A stretch of 34,307 bases of DNA, taken from Clostridia bacterium (GTDB lineage Bacteria > Bacillota > Peptococcia > Peptococcales > BICA1-8). The DNA is taken from NCBI GenBank assembly GCA_012720075.1, contig JAAXZE010000181.1:1-34307 (forward strand), in the 5' to 3' direction. The translations under genes and the position numbers were made by a program. Positions within the stretch are counted from its first letter, which is position 1. Each line of letters opens with the position of its first letter. Shown here piece after piece: positions 1 through 7,351 of the stretch. A model generated the notes under the pieces. It did not search any database, was not told where the DNA came from, and saw only the letters and a program-made list of their open reading frames with translations.

Positions 1-160
1 CGATGAAAGTAAACTTTAGGGATGCATCTGCTTTTACGAAAAATGCATGATGCATCCGATGAATGACAATCTAAACTGATGCATCCCAAACAAGTTACCC
101 AAAAGAAGATGCATCCTTTAAGCTATGCTCAGATGCAGATGGGTCAGGGATTATTTACTG
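1..160 (+). repeat. Family A periodic palindrome array, copy 1 (long form)
   Basis: GATGCATC, a perfect 8-bp palindrome, occurs at 21, 49, 78 and 108, with a degenerate fifth site (GATGGGTC) at 138, so the spacing is 28-30 bp. The sequence between the octamers differs from unit to unit. Bases 42-141 match 8571-8670 in inverted orientation with one mismatch. The left edge of the window may cut the element. Confidence 0.85.
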
Positions 161-180
161 TTTCGGCTTTTCAAACTTTC

Positions 181-280
181 AACGTCACAATGACACGATG
201 GCACGATGTCACAAAGCCAAAAAATTTAACCCAATAGACATTTAAACACTTACACACTCACACACTAACACACTTACCAG
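181..280. repeat. Period-8 microrepeats beside family A copy 1
   Basis: Two octamer tracts. The first, about 183-215, reads in 8-bp steps as gtcacaat, gacacgat, ggcacgat, gtcacaaa. The second, about 244-277, reads on the minus strand as steps of GTAAGTGT / GTTAGTGT / GTGAGTGT. The same two tracts lie beside every other family A copy. They stop just short of the radical SAM gene's stop codon at 291. Confidence 0.7.
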
Positions 281-290
281 TCCCCAGTCA

Positions 291-1616
291 CTAACATATC
301 ACACATCTGCAGCCAATCTGTTCTTCCAGTTCCCATAAGCCCCGCCCCGTTAAATCCCGCTCCCAGGGATCGAAGGCGGTGGAGGGCAGTACCAATAAAT
401 CGGGCCGGGCATTTGTTTTAAGATAATTCAAATAGGCCCGGCGAAAATCATCAAGGGTCAGCAAACCGGCACACCCGATATTTCCCCCAAAAAAGTTATT
501 AACTACGGGGATAATTTGCAGCTTGGCATTTTCCCCCAAAGCAGCTTTTAATACCGGGTAACCCAGCTGGGAGGCTAAAAGCAGGGGCCTTTCGGCACCA
601 TGCTTGGCCAAGGTTTCATTTATATTTTTAATTTCGGCCAAGGATAGATCATAGGCAAAAACCAGCCCGCTTTTATTCTGAGATATATTTATTACGGTGG
701 TGAATAATCGTCCGCTGCGTTCCACTTCCAGTTCATAGCGGCCATTATTTTTCAGAGTGGAATAAGCTTCTACCCGGGAAAAAGGTTTTCTCCCGTTTAT
801 TTTTGTAATTATGTCGCCGGATTTAATACCGGCTTTCTGGGCAGGGCTCTCAAATATTACTCCAGCAACTTCCGCCTGCAAATCGGTGATTACGGCAGGC
901 TCCAGGGTAATGGGGCATAACCCCTCTCTCCAACGGGCAATTTTTTCTTCAAGCAATGAACCGGTTCCTTCATCTATTATTAACTGAGAAGGGGCATATT
1001 TAGTAAAACCCGGTTTGAAAACCCGCACGGTTTGAGCGCCCTTTTGGCTTAAAAATTCAATAGTGAAAAAAAGCTCATCCCACCCGGTAATATGAGGCAT
1101 GGCCACAACACTGCCGTGATATGTAATTCCCGCTTCTTTTAACACTACCGGAGCCTCACAGGCAATCCTGGAGTTTTTATCCTGCATCAATTGTTCACGC
1201 ATTTCAAAGCTTCCGGCATTTAAGGACAGATTGATTTCCAAAGGCTCATATTCTTTTAACTTAACGGCGTTTTTGTAATCCAAAAAGGAACCGTTAGTAG
1301 TTATTTGAACCAGCGTTTGGGGGAATTTCTTTCTAATCAGGTCCAATACTTGGAAAAATCGGGGATGGGTAAAAGGCTCGCCTTCCATAATCAAACTGGC
1401 TGATTCGCCGATAACTATTTTTTTGCCTTTATCTAAAAACCGGATTAGATTGGCAATTTCCTCCAAATCTAAAGGAGGTATGGCAATTGCATTGATGCCC
1501 GGCGGATTCTGGCGATGGCTGCAAAACACACACTTAACATTGCAAACCGAAGTAATAGGTAGAATATTGGAACTTTGCACCGTATGGCAGATAAGCTGCA
1601 TTACTTTGGCATCCAT
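291..1616 (-). CDS. Radical SAM - PDZ - DUF512 protein
   Basis: This is a 441-aa protein of three parts. Residues about 1-220 form a radical SAM domain with the cluster motif CNVKCVFC (C25, C29, C32), followed by GEPFTHP and TTNGS stretches typical of that fold. Residues about 235-305 form a PDZ domain (GVIFESPAQKAGIKSGDII). The C-terminal part resembles DUF512 (NNFFGGNIGCAGLLTLDDF, then LLVLPSTAF). It ends in a cysteine cluster, CRCVIC. DUF512 proteins I know of carry the PDZ domain first, so the order here is unusual. An upstream ATG lies at 1628, but the sequence ATGGAGGAAAAAATG puts the Shine-Dalgarno inside that extension, so the start at 1616 is preferred. The substrate is unknown. Its own promoter and a terminator-like leader lie upstream. 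Confidence 0.8.
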   Translation of the reverse strand: MDAKVMQLICHTVQSSNILPITSVCNVKCVFCSHRQNPPGINAIAIPPLDLEEIANLIRFLDKGKKIVIGESASLIMEGEPFTHPRFFQVLDLIRKKFPQTLVQITTNGSFLDYKNAVKLKEYEPLEINLSLNAGSFEMREQLMQDKNSRIACEAPVVLKEAGITYHGSVVAMPHITGWDELFFTIEFLSQKGAQTVRVFKPGFTKYAPSQLIIDEGTGSLLEEKIARWREGLCPITLEPAVITDLQAEVAGVIFESPAQKAGIKSGDIITKINGRKPFSRVEAYSTLKNNGRYELEVERSGRLFTTVINISQNKSGLVFAYDLSLAEIKNINETLAKHGAERPLLLASQLGYPVLKAALGENAKLQIIPVVNNFFGGNIGCAGLLTLDDFRRAYLNYLKTNARPDLLVLPSTAFDPWERDLTGRGLWELEEQIGCRCVIC

Positions 1617-1659
1617 TTTTTCCTCCATTTAAAGCTGTTTTTACATAGAGTATACCACG

Positions 1660-1685
1660 AAAAAAAATTCCTCCCAAAAGGGAGG
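1660..1685 (-). terminator. Hairpin plus U-tract: terminator or attenuator
   Basis: On the minus strand CCTCCC, loop TTTT, GGGAGG is followed by AATTTTTTTT, a textbook intrinsic terminator. It lies downstream of the promoter at 1732-1760 and upstream of the radical SAM start at 1616. It can therefore end fixABCX read-through, or act as an attenuator in the radical SAM leader. Confidence 0.8.
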
Positions 1686-1731
1686 ATGTGAGGAGTATTA
1701 AGTTTTTTCTATGTTATTTTTTTCACAACTC

Positions 1732-1760
1732 ATTATAGCACTTTGTCAAAAGTTTGACAA
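1732..1760 (-). promoter_or_regulatory. Sigma-A type promoter with extended -10
   Basis: The minus strand reads TTGTCA (1755-1760), a 17-bp spacer, then TATAAT (1732-1737) preceded by TGC, an extended -10. Transcription would start near 1725 and run toward the radical SAM gene through the hairpin at 1660-1685. Confidence 0.7.
1743..1760. promoter_or_regulatory. 18-bp palindrome overlapping the -35 (operator candidate)
   Basis: TTGTCAAA-AG-TTTGACAA is a perfect inverted repeat with 8-bp arms. It covers the -35 and most of the spacer of the minus-strand promoter, a typical place for a repressor operator. On the plus strand it is followed by TACTTTTTT, so a plus-strand terminator is the alternative reading, although no plus-strand gene precedes it. 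Confidence 0.5.
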
Positions 1761-1782
1761 TACTTTTTTCATGCTAAATTTT

Positions 1783-1803
1783 TAGCCCCTATAAAAGGGG
1801 CTA
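1783..1803. terminator. Hairpin just after fixX
   Basis: TAGCCCCT, AAAA-containing loop, AGGGGCTA forms a strong stem 3 bp past the fixX stop. The plus strand continues with TTTTT. The minus strand, which matters for fixX, continues AAAATTT, so it is a poor terminator there and may instead stabilise the 3' end of the fix mRNA. Confidence 0.5.
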
Positions 1804-1806
1804 TTT

Positions 1807-2085
1807 TTAACCGAATTTGTATTGTATCCCAAAGCCGCCCCTTGGATTTCGCCAATCAATGACATGGGGCGGACAGGCATATCGGCAGCTTCCGCATTCC
1901 ACACAGCCTTCATAAGCCGTTAAAATCCTATTCTCCTCCTGGCTCCAGACATAAACTTTGGCCGGACAAATATAAGTACAGGGCTTAAAGTCGCATTTAA
2001 GACAGGCATCCCGGTCTACGATGCGCAAATGGCTATGTTTATCCGATTGGTACCGGTTTAAAAACAATTTATCTTCTAAATTCAT
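1807..2085 (-). CDS. fixX: FixX-type ferredoxin-like protein
   Basis: This 92-aa iron-sulfur protein is the electron-transfer partner of the FixC flavoprotein. Two cysteine groups are visible, C28-C31-C36-C40 and C61-C64-C67-C71, each followed by a proline, enough for two [4Fe-4S] clusters. The length fits the family (about 90-100 aa). An ATG 15 nt upstream is also in frame, but GGAGG sits just after it. The start used here lies 7-8 nt past that GGAGG and overlaps the fixC stop in an ATGA. It is the last gene of the operon fixA-fixB-fixC-fixX. In characterised FixABCX complexes, electrons pass from the bifurcating FixAB flavins through FixC/FixX to quinone. Confidence 0.9.
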   Translation of the reverse strand: MNLEDKLFLNRYQSDKHSHLRIVDRDACLKCDFKPCTYICPAKVYVWSQEENRILTAYEGCVECGSCRYACPPHVIDWRNPRGGFGIQYKFG

Positions 2086-3386
2086 CCCAAAACCCTCCAT
2101 AGCTTGTAAAGGTCCTTGGCCAAATGACGCATTGACCTTTTTTCAAAAACTTTGCGCATAATGATTCTCTGTTTTTCCTTTTTGGGTATACTGTCAACGG
2201 TGAAAAACTCTTTATTGGCAATGCTGGCCAGGTGGGGATAAAGTTTAAACAGTTCGGGATGCTCCTCAAAATAACCCGAGGAATGCTGGTATTTTTGCAG
2301 ATCCTTTATTACAAAGGTATCATTTAAACGGGCTTGATATTCGGCCAAAGTCACACTTCCAAAATCCCCTTTTTCAAAAGCCTTGATAACGACTTCCCCG
2401 GCGATTTTTCCGGAAATCAGGGCCAGGTTGGAGCCTTCCCGGTGAATACCGTTAACCATTTGAGCGGCATCTCCGACAATGAGCACTCCGTTGCCATAGA
2501 GCTTGGGCATTGCTTTATAGCCGCCCTCAGGGATCATATGACCTAAATATTCCTTTATCTCTCCCCCGGCAATTAAGGGTTTTACCGCAGGATGGGCTTT
2601 GAGGTTTTCCAAAAGTTCATTAGGGTTAACCTTATTGTTTATCAAATGAGACATCAAGGCCCCTACCCCAATGGAAATACTCTCCCTGTTGGTATAAATA
2701 AAAGCCGTACCCACCATTCCTTGGGTAGCCTCGCCGATCATCTCAATGGTCGCCCCTTGACCGTCCTCCAAACCAAACCTGTCCTCAATTTTACCTTTGG
2801 GTAAAGCAATTACCTCTTTTACGGCTACGGCCAGGTAATCCCAGGCCAGATATTTCTTCTGCATCCCCAGGGCTTCCTGGGTAAGAATACTGTTTACCCC
2901 TTCGGCAATAACTACCACATCGGCATAAACATCGCCATTGGCCCTGCCGGTTTTTACTCCTACCACCTTGCCGTCTTCTTTAATTATGTCTTCCACCACC
3001 GTTTCACATATGACCAGTGCTCCCGCCTCTTCAACCTTCCGTCCCATCCACCGGTCAAATTTGGAACGAAATACCGTAAAGGCATTATATGGTTCTCCGG
3101 CAAACTCTTCTGTCCGGTAACCATATTTGGTGACGGAATCTTTGGTCATAAGCCAGTAATTTGATTCCACTACCGGCCTTTCCAGGGGAGCTTCCTTCCA
3201 AAATTCAGGAAAAACTTCTTCCGTAGCCTGACGGTAAAGAACACCGCCCATAACATTCTTTGAACCAGGGTGCTCGCCCCTTTCAAAAACGATAACCTTA
3301 AGTCCCCCTTTGGCCATGGTATAAGCAGCCGCCAATCCGGCGGGCCCGGCACCGACCACTATAACATCAAACTTTTCCTGGACCAC
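2082..3386 (-). CDS. fixC: FixC, ETF-quinone oxidoreductase-like flavoprotein
   Basis: This 434-aa protein begins with a Rossmann FAD motif (VVGAGPAGLAAAYTMAKGG, G12-G17) followed by FERGE. It contains the second FAD-binding signature LIVGDAAQMVNG around residues 300-312. It belongs to the ETF:quinone oxidoreductase/geranylgeranyl reductase superfamily and, from family knowledge, takes electrons from FixAB and delivers them to the menaquinone pool. The start is GTG, with AAGGGGGG about 6 nt upstream. It lies 12 bp after fixB and overlaps fixX by 4 bp, so the last three genes are tightly coupled. No transmembrane helix is obvious, so membrane contact is probably peripheral. Confidence 0.93.
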   Translation of the reverse strand: MVQEKFDVIVVGAGPAGLAAAYTMAKGGLKVIVFERGEHPGSKNVMGGVLYRQATEEVFPEFWKEAPLERPVVESNYWLMTKDSVTKYGYRTEEFAGEPYNAFTVFRSKFDRWMGRKVEEAGALVICETVVEDIIKEDGKVVGVKTGRANGDVYADVVVIAEGVNSILTQEALGMQKKYLAWDYLAVAVKEVIALPKGKIEDRFGLEDGQGATIEMIGEATQGMVGTAFIYTNRESISIGVGALMSHLINNKVNPNELLENLKAHPAVKPLIAGGEIKEYLGHMIPEGGYKAMPKLYGNGVLIVGDAAQMVNGIHREGSNLALISGKIAGEVVIKAFEKGDFGSVTLAEYQARLNDTFVIKDLQKYQHSSGYFEEHPELFKLYPHLASIANKEFFTVDSIPKKEKQRIIMRKVFEKRSMRHLAKDLYKLWRVLG

Positions 3387-3398
3387 CCGTTTCCCCCC

Positions 3399-4646
3399 TT
3401 ATGAGCCCAATTTCTGACGAAAAGTTTCCGTCAGTAAGGGCAAGATTTTCTGAAAGTCACCCACAATACCAAAATCGGCAATTTTAAAAATGGGTGCTTC
3501 CGGGTCTTTATTGATGGCGACAATAACATCGGAAGTCTGCATCCCTACCAGATGCTGGATAGCGCCGGAAATACCCACCGCTATGTAGATTTTAGGCCTT
3601 ACCGTTACCCCTGTCTGTCCAACCTGGTGGGCTGCATCAATCCAGCCTGCTTCTACCGCCGCCCTGGAGGCGCCGACGGTGCCGCCCAAAACCTTGGCTA
3701 AATCAAAGAGCAATTGGAAGTTTTCTTTGGTGCCCAAACCACGGCCTCCGGCTACGATAATATCCGCCCGGTCCAAATATACGGCGCTGCCCCCTTGGGC
3801 AACAAAATCCAATACTTTGGTGGCAATGTCTTCTTCTTTTAAGTCGATGGTCTCTTCCACCAGGGTGCCCCGGCGACCTTCTTCCCGCTTTGGCATAGGC
3901 ATTACCCGGGGCCGGACACTGGCCATCTGGGGCCGGTGATTGCGGCAGACAATAGTGGCCATGACATTACCGCCAAAGGCCGGCCTGGTCTGTAAAAGCA
4001 ATCGGGTTTCCGGTTCAATTTTTAACTGGGTACAGTCGGCCGTCAGTCCCGTTTCTACATTAGTGGCAACATGGCCGGCCAAATCCCGGCCCTGGGTAGT
4101 AGCGGCCATCAGGACTATTTCCGGTTTATACTTTTTAATGAGCATACTTAAAGTTTCCGAATAAGGTTCGGTACGGTAATCCTTCAATACCGGATTATCT
4201 ACCAAAAATACTTTATCAGCACCATATTCATAGACTAGATTTACTTTGTCCTTAATATTGTATCCCAAAAGAACTCCGGCCAAATCCACTCCTAACTCAT
4301 CGGCCAATTGCCGGCCGGCTCCCAACAGTTCCCAGGATACATCGGCAATTTCTCCATAGTTTTGCTCAATCAAGACCCAAACCCCAAAATAAGCGTTAAC
4401 GGCAGGGTTTTCCGGCTTAAATTCCTTGATTTTTTCTACTGCTTTTTTAACCGTTTCCTGGGGCGCCTTTTTCCCTTCTAAAGACAAAGCCATGGTGGGG
4501 CAAACAGCAACACATTCACCACAGTCGGTACATTTATCGGGATCAACCGTCGCAATACCGTCAACCAATTCCAAAGCGTCAAAGGGGCAAGTCTGAACAC
4601 AGGCCCCGCAGCCTATACAATTTTTCCTGATTACTTCAACGGTCAA
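3399..4646 (-). CDS. fixB: EtfA/FixB, electron transfer flavoprotein alpha with N-terminal ferredoxin
   Basis: The protein has 415 aa. Residues 1-55 form a 2x[4Fe-4S] ferredoxin domain (C10, C13, C16, C20 and C39, C42, C45, C49, each group ending in CP). The rest is EtfA, with the FAD-binding C-terminal part [29 protein letters not shown] and [10 protein letters not shown]. EtfA subunits with such an extension occur in bifurcating complexes of anaerobes, such as caffeyl-CoA reductase EtfA, so ferredoxin contact or an internal relay is likely. The start is TTG, fixed by AAAGGAGGTCAAAAATTG. A 315-bp family B repeat array separates it from fixA, which is unusual inside this operon. Confidence 0.93.
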   Translation of the reverse strand: MTVEVIRKNCIGCGACVQTCPFDALELVDGIATVDPDKCTDCGECVAVCPTMALSLEGKKAPQETVKKAVEKIKEFKPENPAVNAYFGVWVLIEQNYGEIADVSWELLGAGRQLADELGVDLAGVLLGYNIKDKVNLVYEYGADKVFLVDNPVLKDYRTEPYSETLSMLIKKYKPEIVLMAATTQGRDLAGHVATNVETGLTADCTQLKIEPETRLLLQTRPAFGGNVMATIVCRNHRPQMASVRPRVMPMPKREEGRRGTLVEETIDLKEEDIATKVLDFVAQGGSAVYLDRADIIVAGGRGLGTKENFQLLFDLAKVLGGTVGASRAAVEAGWIDAAHQVGQTGVTVRPKIYIAVGISGAIQHLVGMQTSDVIVAINKDPEAPIFKIADFGIVGDFQKILPLLTETFRQKLGS

Positions 4647-4686
4647 TTTTTGACCTCCTTTCTTTGCTTCCGGGCAAATATTTTAG

Positions 4687-4946
4687 GTCAGAATCCTTTC
4701 GGGAAACTTATTGCGTCCGAAATACCAAGAAGTAATTTTTTCCGTCTGACAGCTATCTCATGGGTAACTTTTCGGGTCCGGCCATACTTTCCGGTCTATC
4801 CTTTGGGTCTGACATCTGCTTTGAGGTTACCTGTCCGGTCCGATTTGTCTGACACAAAATACTTACCCAGAAGTTGATTCTGACCAAAAATTATATACCA
4901 ATTGCCATTTTCTGACCCTTAAGCTAAACCCCTTAGTACGTCAGAC
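4687..4946. repeat. Family B periodic GTCTGAC array, copy 1
   Basis: GTCTGAC or close variants (GTCAGA, GTCCGA, TTCTGAC, GTCAGAC) occur at 4687, 4715, 4744, 4776, 4807, 4847, 4879, 4911 and 4940. Most steps are 28-32 bp and one is 40. The left units share a CTTT-GGG core between heptamers. The right units share AGCTAAAC-CCTTAG, which looks like the inverse orientation. It fills the gap between the fixA stop (4962) and the fixB start (4646). No gene is seen in it. Confidence 0.8.
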
Positions 4947-4961
4947 CCAATAGCTAGATCC

Positions 4962-5780
4962 TTAAGCATTAGGTATTACTTCCAACGGAACCAATTTTTC
5001 CACCAAAGTTTTTACCGCTTCCTCCGGGTTTTCCTCACCGCCCGGAATAATTTCCCCTCCTCCCCGCTCCGGAGGGGCAAAGATATTGCGAACCATGGTT
5101 GGGGAGCCCTTTAAACCCAGTTTGCTTTCATCCACCTCTAATTTATTTTTGTCCAAAATTGCGCATTGATATCGGGCCGCCCTAATCAGATTGTCAAGGC
5201 TGGCATAACGGAGCTCATTAATATCTTTTACAACCGTTAATAAGGCGGGCAATTTGGTTTGGGCCAGCTCTTTACCGTTTTGTACCTTGCGGTAAACCTT
5301 AATGGTCCGTTTTTCCTGGTCCAATTCCACAATTTCCATGACATAGGTCAACTGGGGCAGATTCATCCTGGCGGCAATTCCGGGACCTACCTGTGCCGTA
5401 TCACCGTCTATGGCCTGCTTTCCACAGAGCACCAAATCAACGCCCTCTTCTTTTTGCAGCTTTTCTATTGTTTTAGCCAGGACATAACTGGTAGCCAGAG
5501 TATCGGCTCCGGCAAAGGCCCTGTCACTTAAAAGAATGGCTTCATCGGCACCGTAACCTATAGCTTTTTTTAACGCCTCCAGAGCCATGGATGGCCCCAT
5601 GGTGATTACCGTTACTTTACCGCCATATTTATCCTTAAGTTGTAAAGCAGCTTCTAAAGCGTGAATATCATAAGGGTTAATTATGGCCGGCACACCTTCT
5701 CTCACCAAGGTATTGGTTTCCGGGTCAATTTTTACCTCGGTGGTATCAGGAACCTGTTTCATACACACCACATAATGCAT
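4962..5780 (-). CDS. fixA: EtfB/FixA, electron transfer flavoprotein beta
   Basis: This 272-aa EtfB subunit starts MHYVVCMKQVPDTTEVKID, typical of the family. It contains NPYDIHALEAAL, GYGADEAILLSDRAFAGAD and the signature CGKQAIDGDTAQVGPGIA. It pairs with FixB. In bifurcating members it holds the second FAD, at which NADH is oxidised. An in-frame ATG lies 30 nt upstream, but GGAGGG at about 12 nt spacing and the conserved N-terminus favour the start given. It is the first gene of fixABCX. No clear promoter was found just upstream, although the DnaA-box cluster lies 160-330 bp upstream. Confidence 0.93.
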   Translation of the reverse strand: MHYVVCMKQVPDTTEVKIDPETNTLVREGVPAIINPYDIHALEAALQLKDKYGGKVTVITMGPSMALEALKKAIGYGADEAILLSDRAFAGADTLATSYVLAKTIEKLQKEEGVDLVLCGKQAIDGDTAQVGPGIAARMNLPQLTYVMEIVELDQEKRTIKVYRKVQNGKELAQTKLPALLTVVKDINELRYASLDNLIRAARYQCAILDKNKLEVDESKLGLKGSPTMVRNIFAPPERGGGEIIPGGEENPEEAVKTLVEKLVPLEVIPNA

Positions 5781-5940
5781 TGAGCATCCCTCCTTCTTTA
5801 ATTTTTTCAAAAGCCAAATATTTATCCATTTTTTTCTTTCCCAAAAAACTCATTCACTTTTTGCAATTTATTGGCATATTTATTATTACCCTGAATACTC
5901 ATTAATAAAAATCAAAAAACAGAAAAATGCTTGGCCAGGG

Positions 5941-6111
5941 CTATCCACATTATCAACAAATTTGCCCACAGGAAAAACCGCTTAAAACTTAACCAAACGC
6001 GCATTTTCCACATTATCCACAAAATAATGTGAAATTTGTCATGGAAAAAATTCCACATAGCCAAACCCTTAATTTTTCTCGTTATGCACAGTTTTATCCA
6101 CATTATCCACA
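5941..6111 (+). promoter_or_regulatory. DnaA-box cluster
   Basis: Three perfect TTATCCACA boxes lie at 6013-6021, 6094-6102 and 6103-6111. Four more have one mismatch: CTATCCACA 5941-5949, TTATCAACA 5950-5958, TTTTCCACA 6004-6012 and TTATGCACA 6082-6090. All point the same way. Six form three exactly abutting 9+9 pairs. Such density is typical of oriC or of DnaA-titrating or regulatory clusters. No dnaA, dnaN or mnmG is seen in the window, so a secondary cluster is more likely than the origin. Confidence 0.75.
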
Positions 6112-6193
6112 GGGGAAATTCCACAAAACATCCGTTCTTCCGTTTTGTTAACCGCTTTACTAACTAACATTTTGCGACAAAATTAGTGATTGA

Positions 6194-6230
6194 CAAAAAA
6201 AATCCAGGGTCAGGTGTCCCTGGATTTTTT
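6194..6230. terminator. Bidirectional intrinsic terminator
   Basis: AATCCAGGG (6201-6209) pairs with CCCTGGATT (6218-6226) across an 8-nt loop. T-runs follow on both strands: TTTT on plus, and TTTTTTTGTC on minus. On the minus strand it could end transcripts of the PHP/t6A operon that run antisense through the Spo0E-like gene. Confidence 0.75.
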
Positions 6231-6359
6231 CCATTATTAAGTTCCTATAATAGTGACTTTAGTCCTATTTATATTCTTTAGTCATTTAGGTTATTATAAT
6301 GGTATGTTTTTTGGCGACAATAAGATTTTGACAACTATAAAACCAGAGGAGTTATTACC

Positions 6360-6575
6360 GTGGATGAAATAGAGCTGCTTTCAAAAGAAATAGAGACTTT
6401 ACGCCAGCAGTTGCACAAAGTCATAGAATTATCCGGAAATGATTTGCTTTCGGAAGAAGTCCTAAAATCCAGTCAGCAGTTGGACAGAGTCCTTGTTCAG
6501 TACCTCATCCGTCAAAAGAAGGAAAATTTCTTGGAGCAGCCTAGAATTTTACCAGATGAGGTTCTCCTTGGGTGA
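6360..6575 (+). CDS. Spo0E-like aspartyl-phosphate phosphatase
   Basis: This 71-aa, mostly helical protein contains the Spo0E family signature SQQLDRVLVQY (S-x-x-L-D) about two thirds along. Members of this family remove the phosphate from Spo0A and so delay sporulation; that this one acts on Spo0A is inference. The start is GTG, with AGAGGAG 8 nt upstream. Its 3' end overlaps the convergent PHP phosphatase gene by 35 bp, so the two mRNAs are partly antisense to each other. A Spo0F-type receiver lies 4.2 kb away, which links two parts of the sporulation phosphorelay in one region. Confidence 0.8.
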   Translation: MDEIELLSKEIETLRQQLHKVIELSGNDLLSEEVLKSSQQLDRVLVQYLIRQKKENFLEQPRILPDEVLLG

Positions 6576-7338
6576 AAGTATAGAAACCTTTAAAACCCAA
6601 ATCCTTCAATATTTCCATCCCTTCATTTAAACCTTGTCCTAAGTGCCTGACGTGGTGAGCATCTGTCCCAATGGTAATTATTTGACCGCCTAATTCTTTA
6701 TACCATTTGATAATCTCTATGGTGGGCAAAGGCTCGCCTAACCCCTGCCGAAAACACGATGTATTTATTTCAATCCCCCGAGACCTGTTTATTACCGCCG
6801 TTAAAATTTCTCTGACTATTTCCTGGTATTGGGAAGCATAAAACTTTTTAAAACGTTTGGGCACATATCTTTTAAGAACATCCAAATGCCCCAGCGAATG
6901 GTAATTCCCTTTTCGAGCAGTTTCCAACACCTGTTCAAAGTATTCCAAATATACTTCCCGCTCATCTTCATCGGGGGCATATTCCCGATGCAAAACCCGT
7001 TCCCCTATAAAATGAACTGAACCCAATAAAAAATCAAAATCCTTGTCTCTTAAAAAACTCTCATGTTCTTCCAGGTATAAATGGGGTTCACCCAGTTCCA
7101 AACCTTTTTTGATTTTTAACCTGTCGCCGAACATTTCCCGGCATTTTTCTATTTCCTCGGAATAATCCTCAAAATTGAAATAACCCAATCCCTTATCCTT
7201 GGGATTGAGATCAAAGTGCTCAGTAAAAGCAATTTCTTTTAGCCCTATTTCTATAGCTCTGCGGCAATAATCCTCCATCCTTGCGTTACTGTCAAAGGAA
7301 TTATCGGTATGAACATGGTAGTCAACTAAGTAGTGCAT
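6541..7338 (-). CDS. hisJ: PHP-domain phosphatase, histidinol-phosphatase (HisJ) family
   Basis: The 265-aa protein shows the PHP metal-binding motifs in order: DYHVHTDNS near the N-terminus, FTEHFD, LGSVHFI, SLGHLDV and ITIGTDAHH. The length and motif set match HisJ-type histidinol-phosphate phosphatases, the eighth-step enzyme of histidine synthesis. No other his gene is nearby, so another phosphoester substrate is possible. The RBS is GGAGG 7 nt before ATG. It lies 13 bp after tsaD and is probably cotranscribed with the t6A genes. Confidence 0.85.
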   Translation of the reverse strand: MHYLVDYHVHTDNSFDSNARMEDYCRRAIEIGLKEIAFTEHFDLNPKDKGLGYFNFEDYSEEIEKCREMFGDRLKIKKGLELGEPHLYLEEHESFLRDKDFDFLLGSVHFIGERVLHREYAPDEDEREVYLEYFEQVLETARKGNYHSLGHLDVLKRYVPKRFKKFYASQYQEIVREILTAVINRSRGIEINTSCFRQGLGEPLPTIEIIKWYKELGGQIITIGTDAHHVRHLGQGLNEGMEILKDLGFKGFYTFTQGEPHLVKF

Positions 7339-7351
7339 ATTTTACCTCCAG

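Larger units (their letters stand above)
5781..6359. other. Long gene-free gap with DnaA boxes and a terminator
   Basis: This 579-bp gap lies between divergent fixA and the Spo0E-like gene. It holds an AT-rich stretch (about 5820-5930), the DnaA-box cluster (5941-6111) and a bidirectional terminator (6194-6230). A TATAAT at 6295-6300 may be the -10 of the Spo0E-like gene, but no good -35 goes with it. Small ORFs here are not supported by ribosome binding sites. Confidence 0.7.

Noticed and set aside
4687-4946. Reading the periodic arrays as CRISPR
   Set aside because: The conserved unit is only 7-8 bp, the inter-unit sequence is itself partly conserved, orientation changes within an array, and no cas gene is in the window.
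5912-6124. 70-aa minus-strand ORF
   Set aside because: It runs through the DnaA boxes, has no ribosome binding site, and its tryptophan/isoleucine-rich sequence simply reflects the repeated box.
5781-6359. Calling this gap the chromosomal origin
   Set aside because: DnaA boxes are abundant, but dnaA, dnaN, recF, mnmG and rpmH are absent and gene orientation does not switch here in a lasting way.
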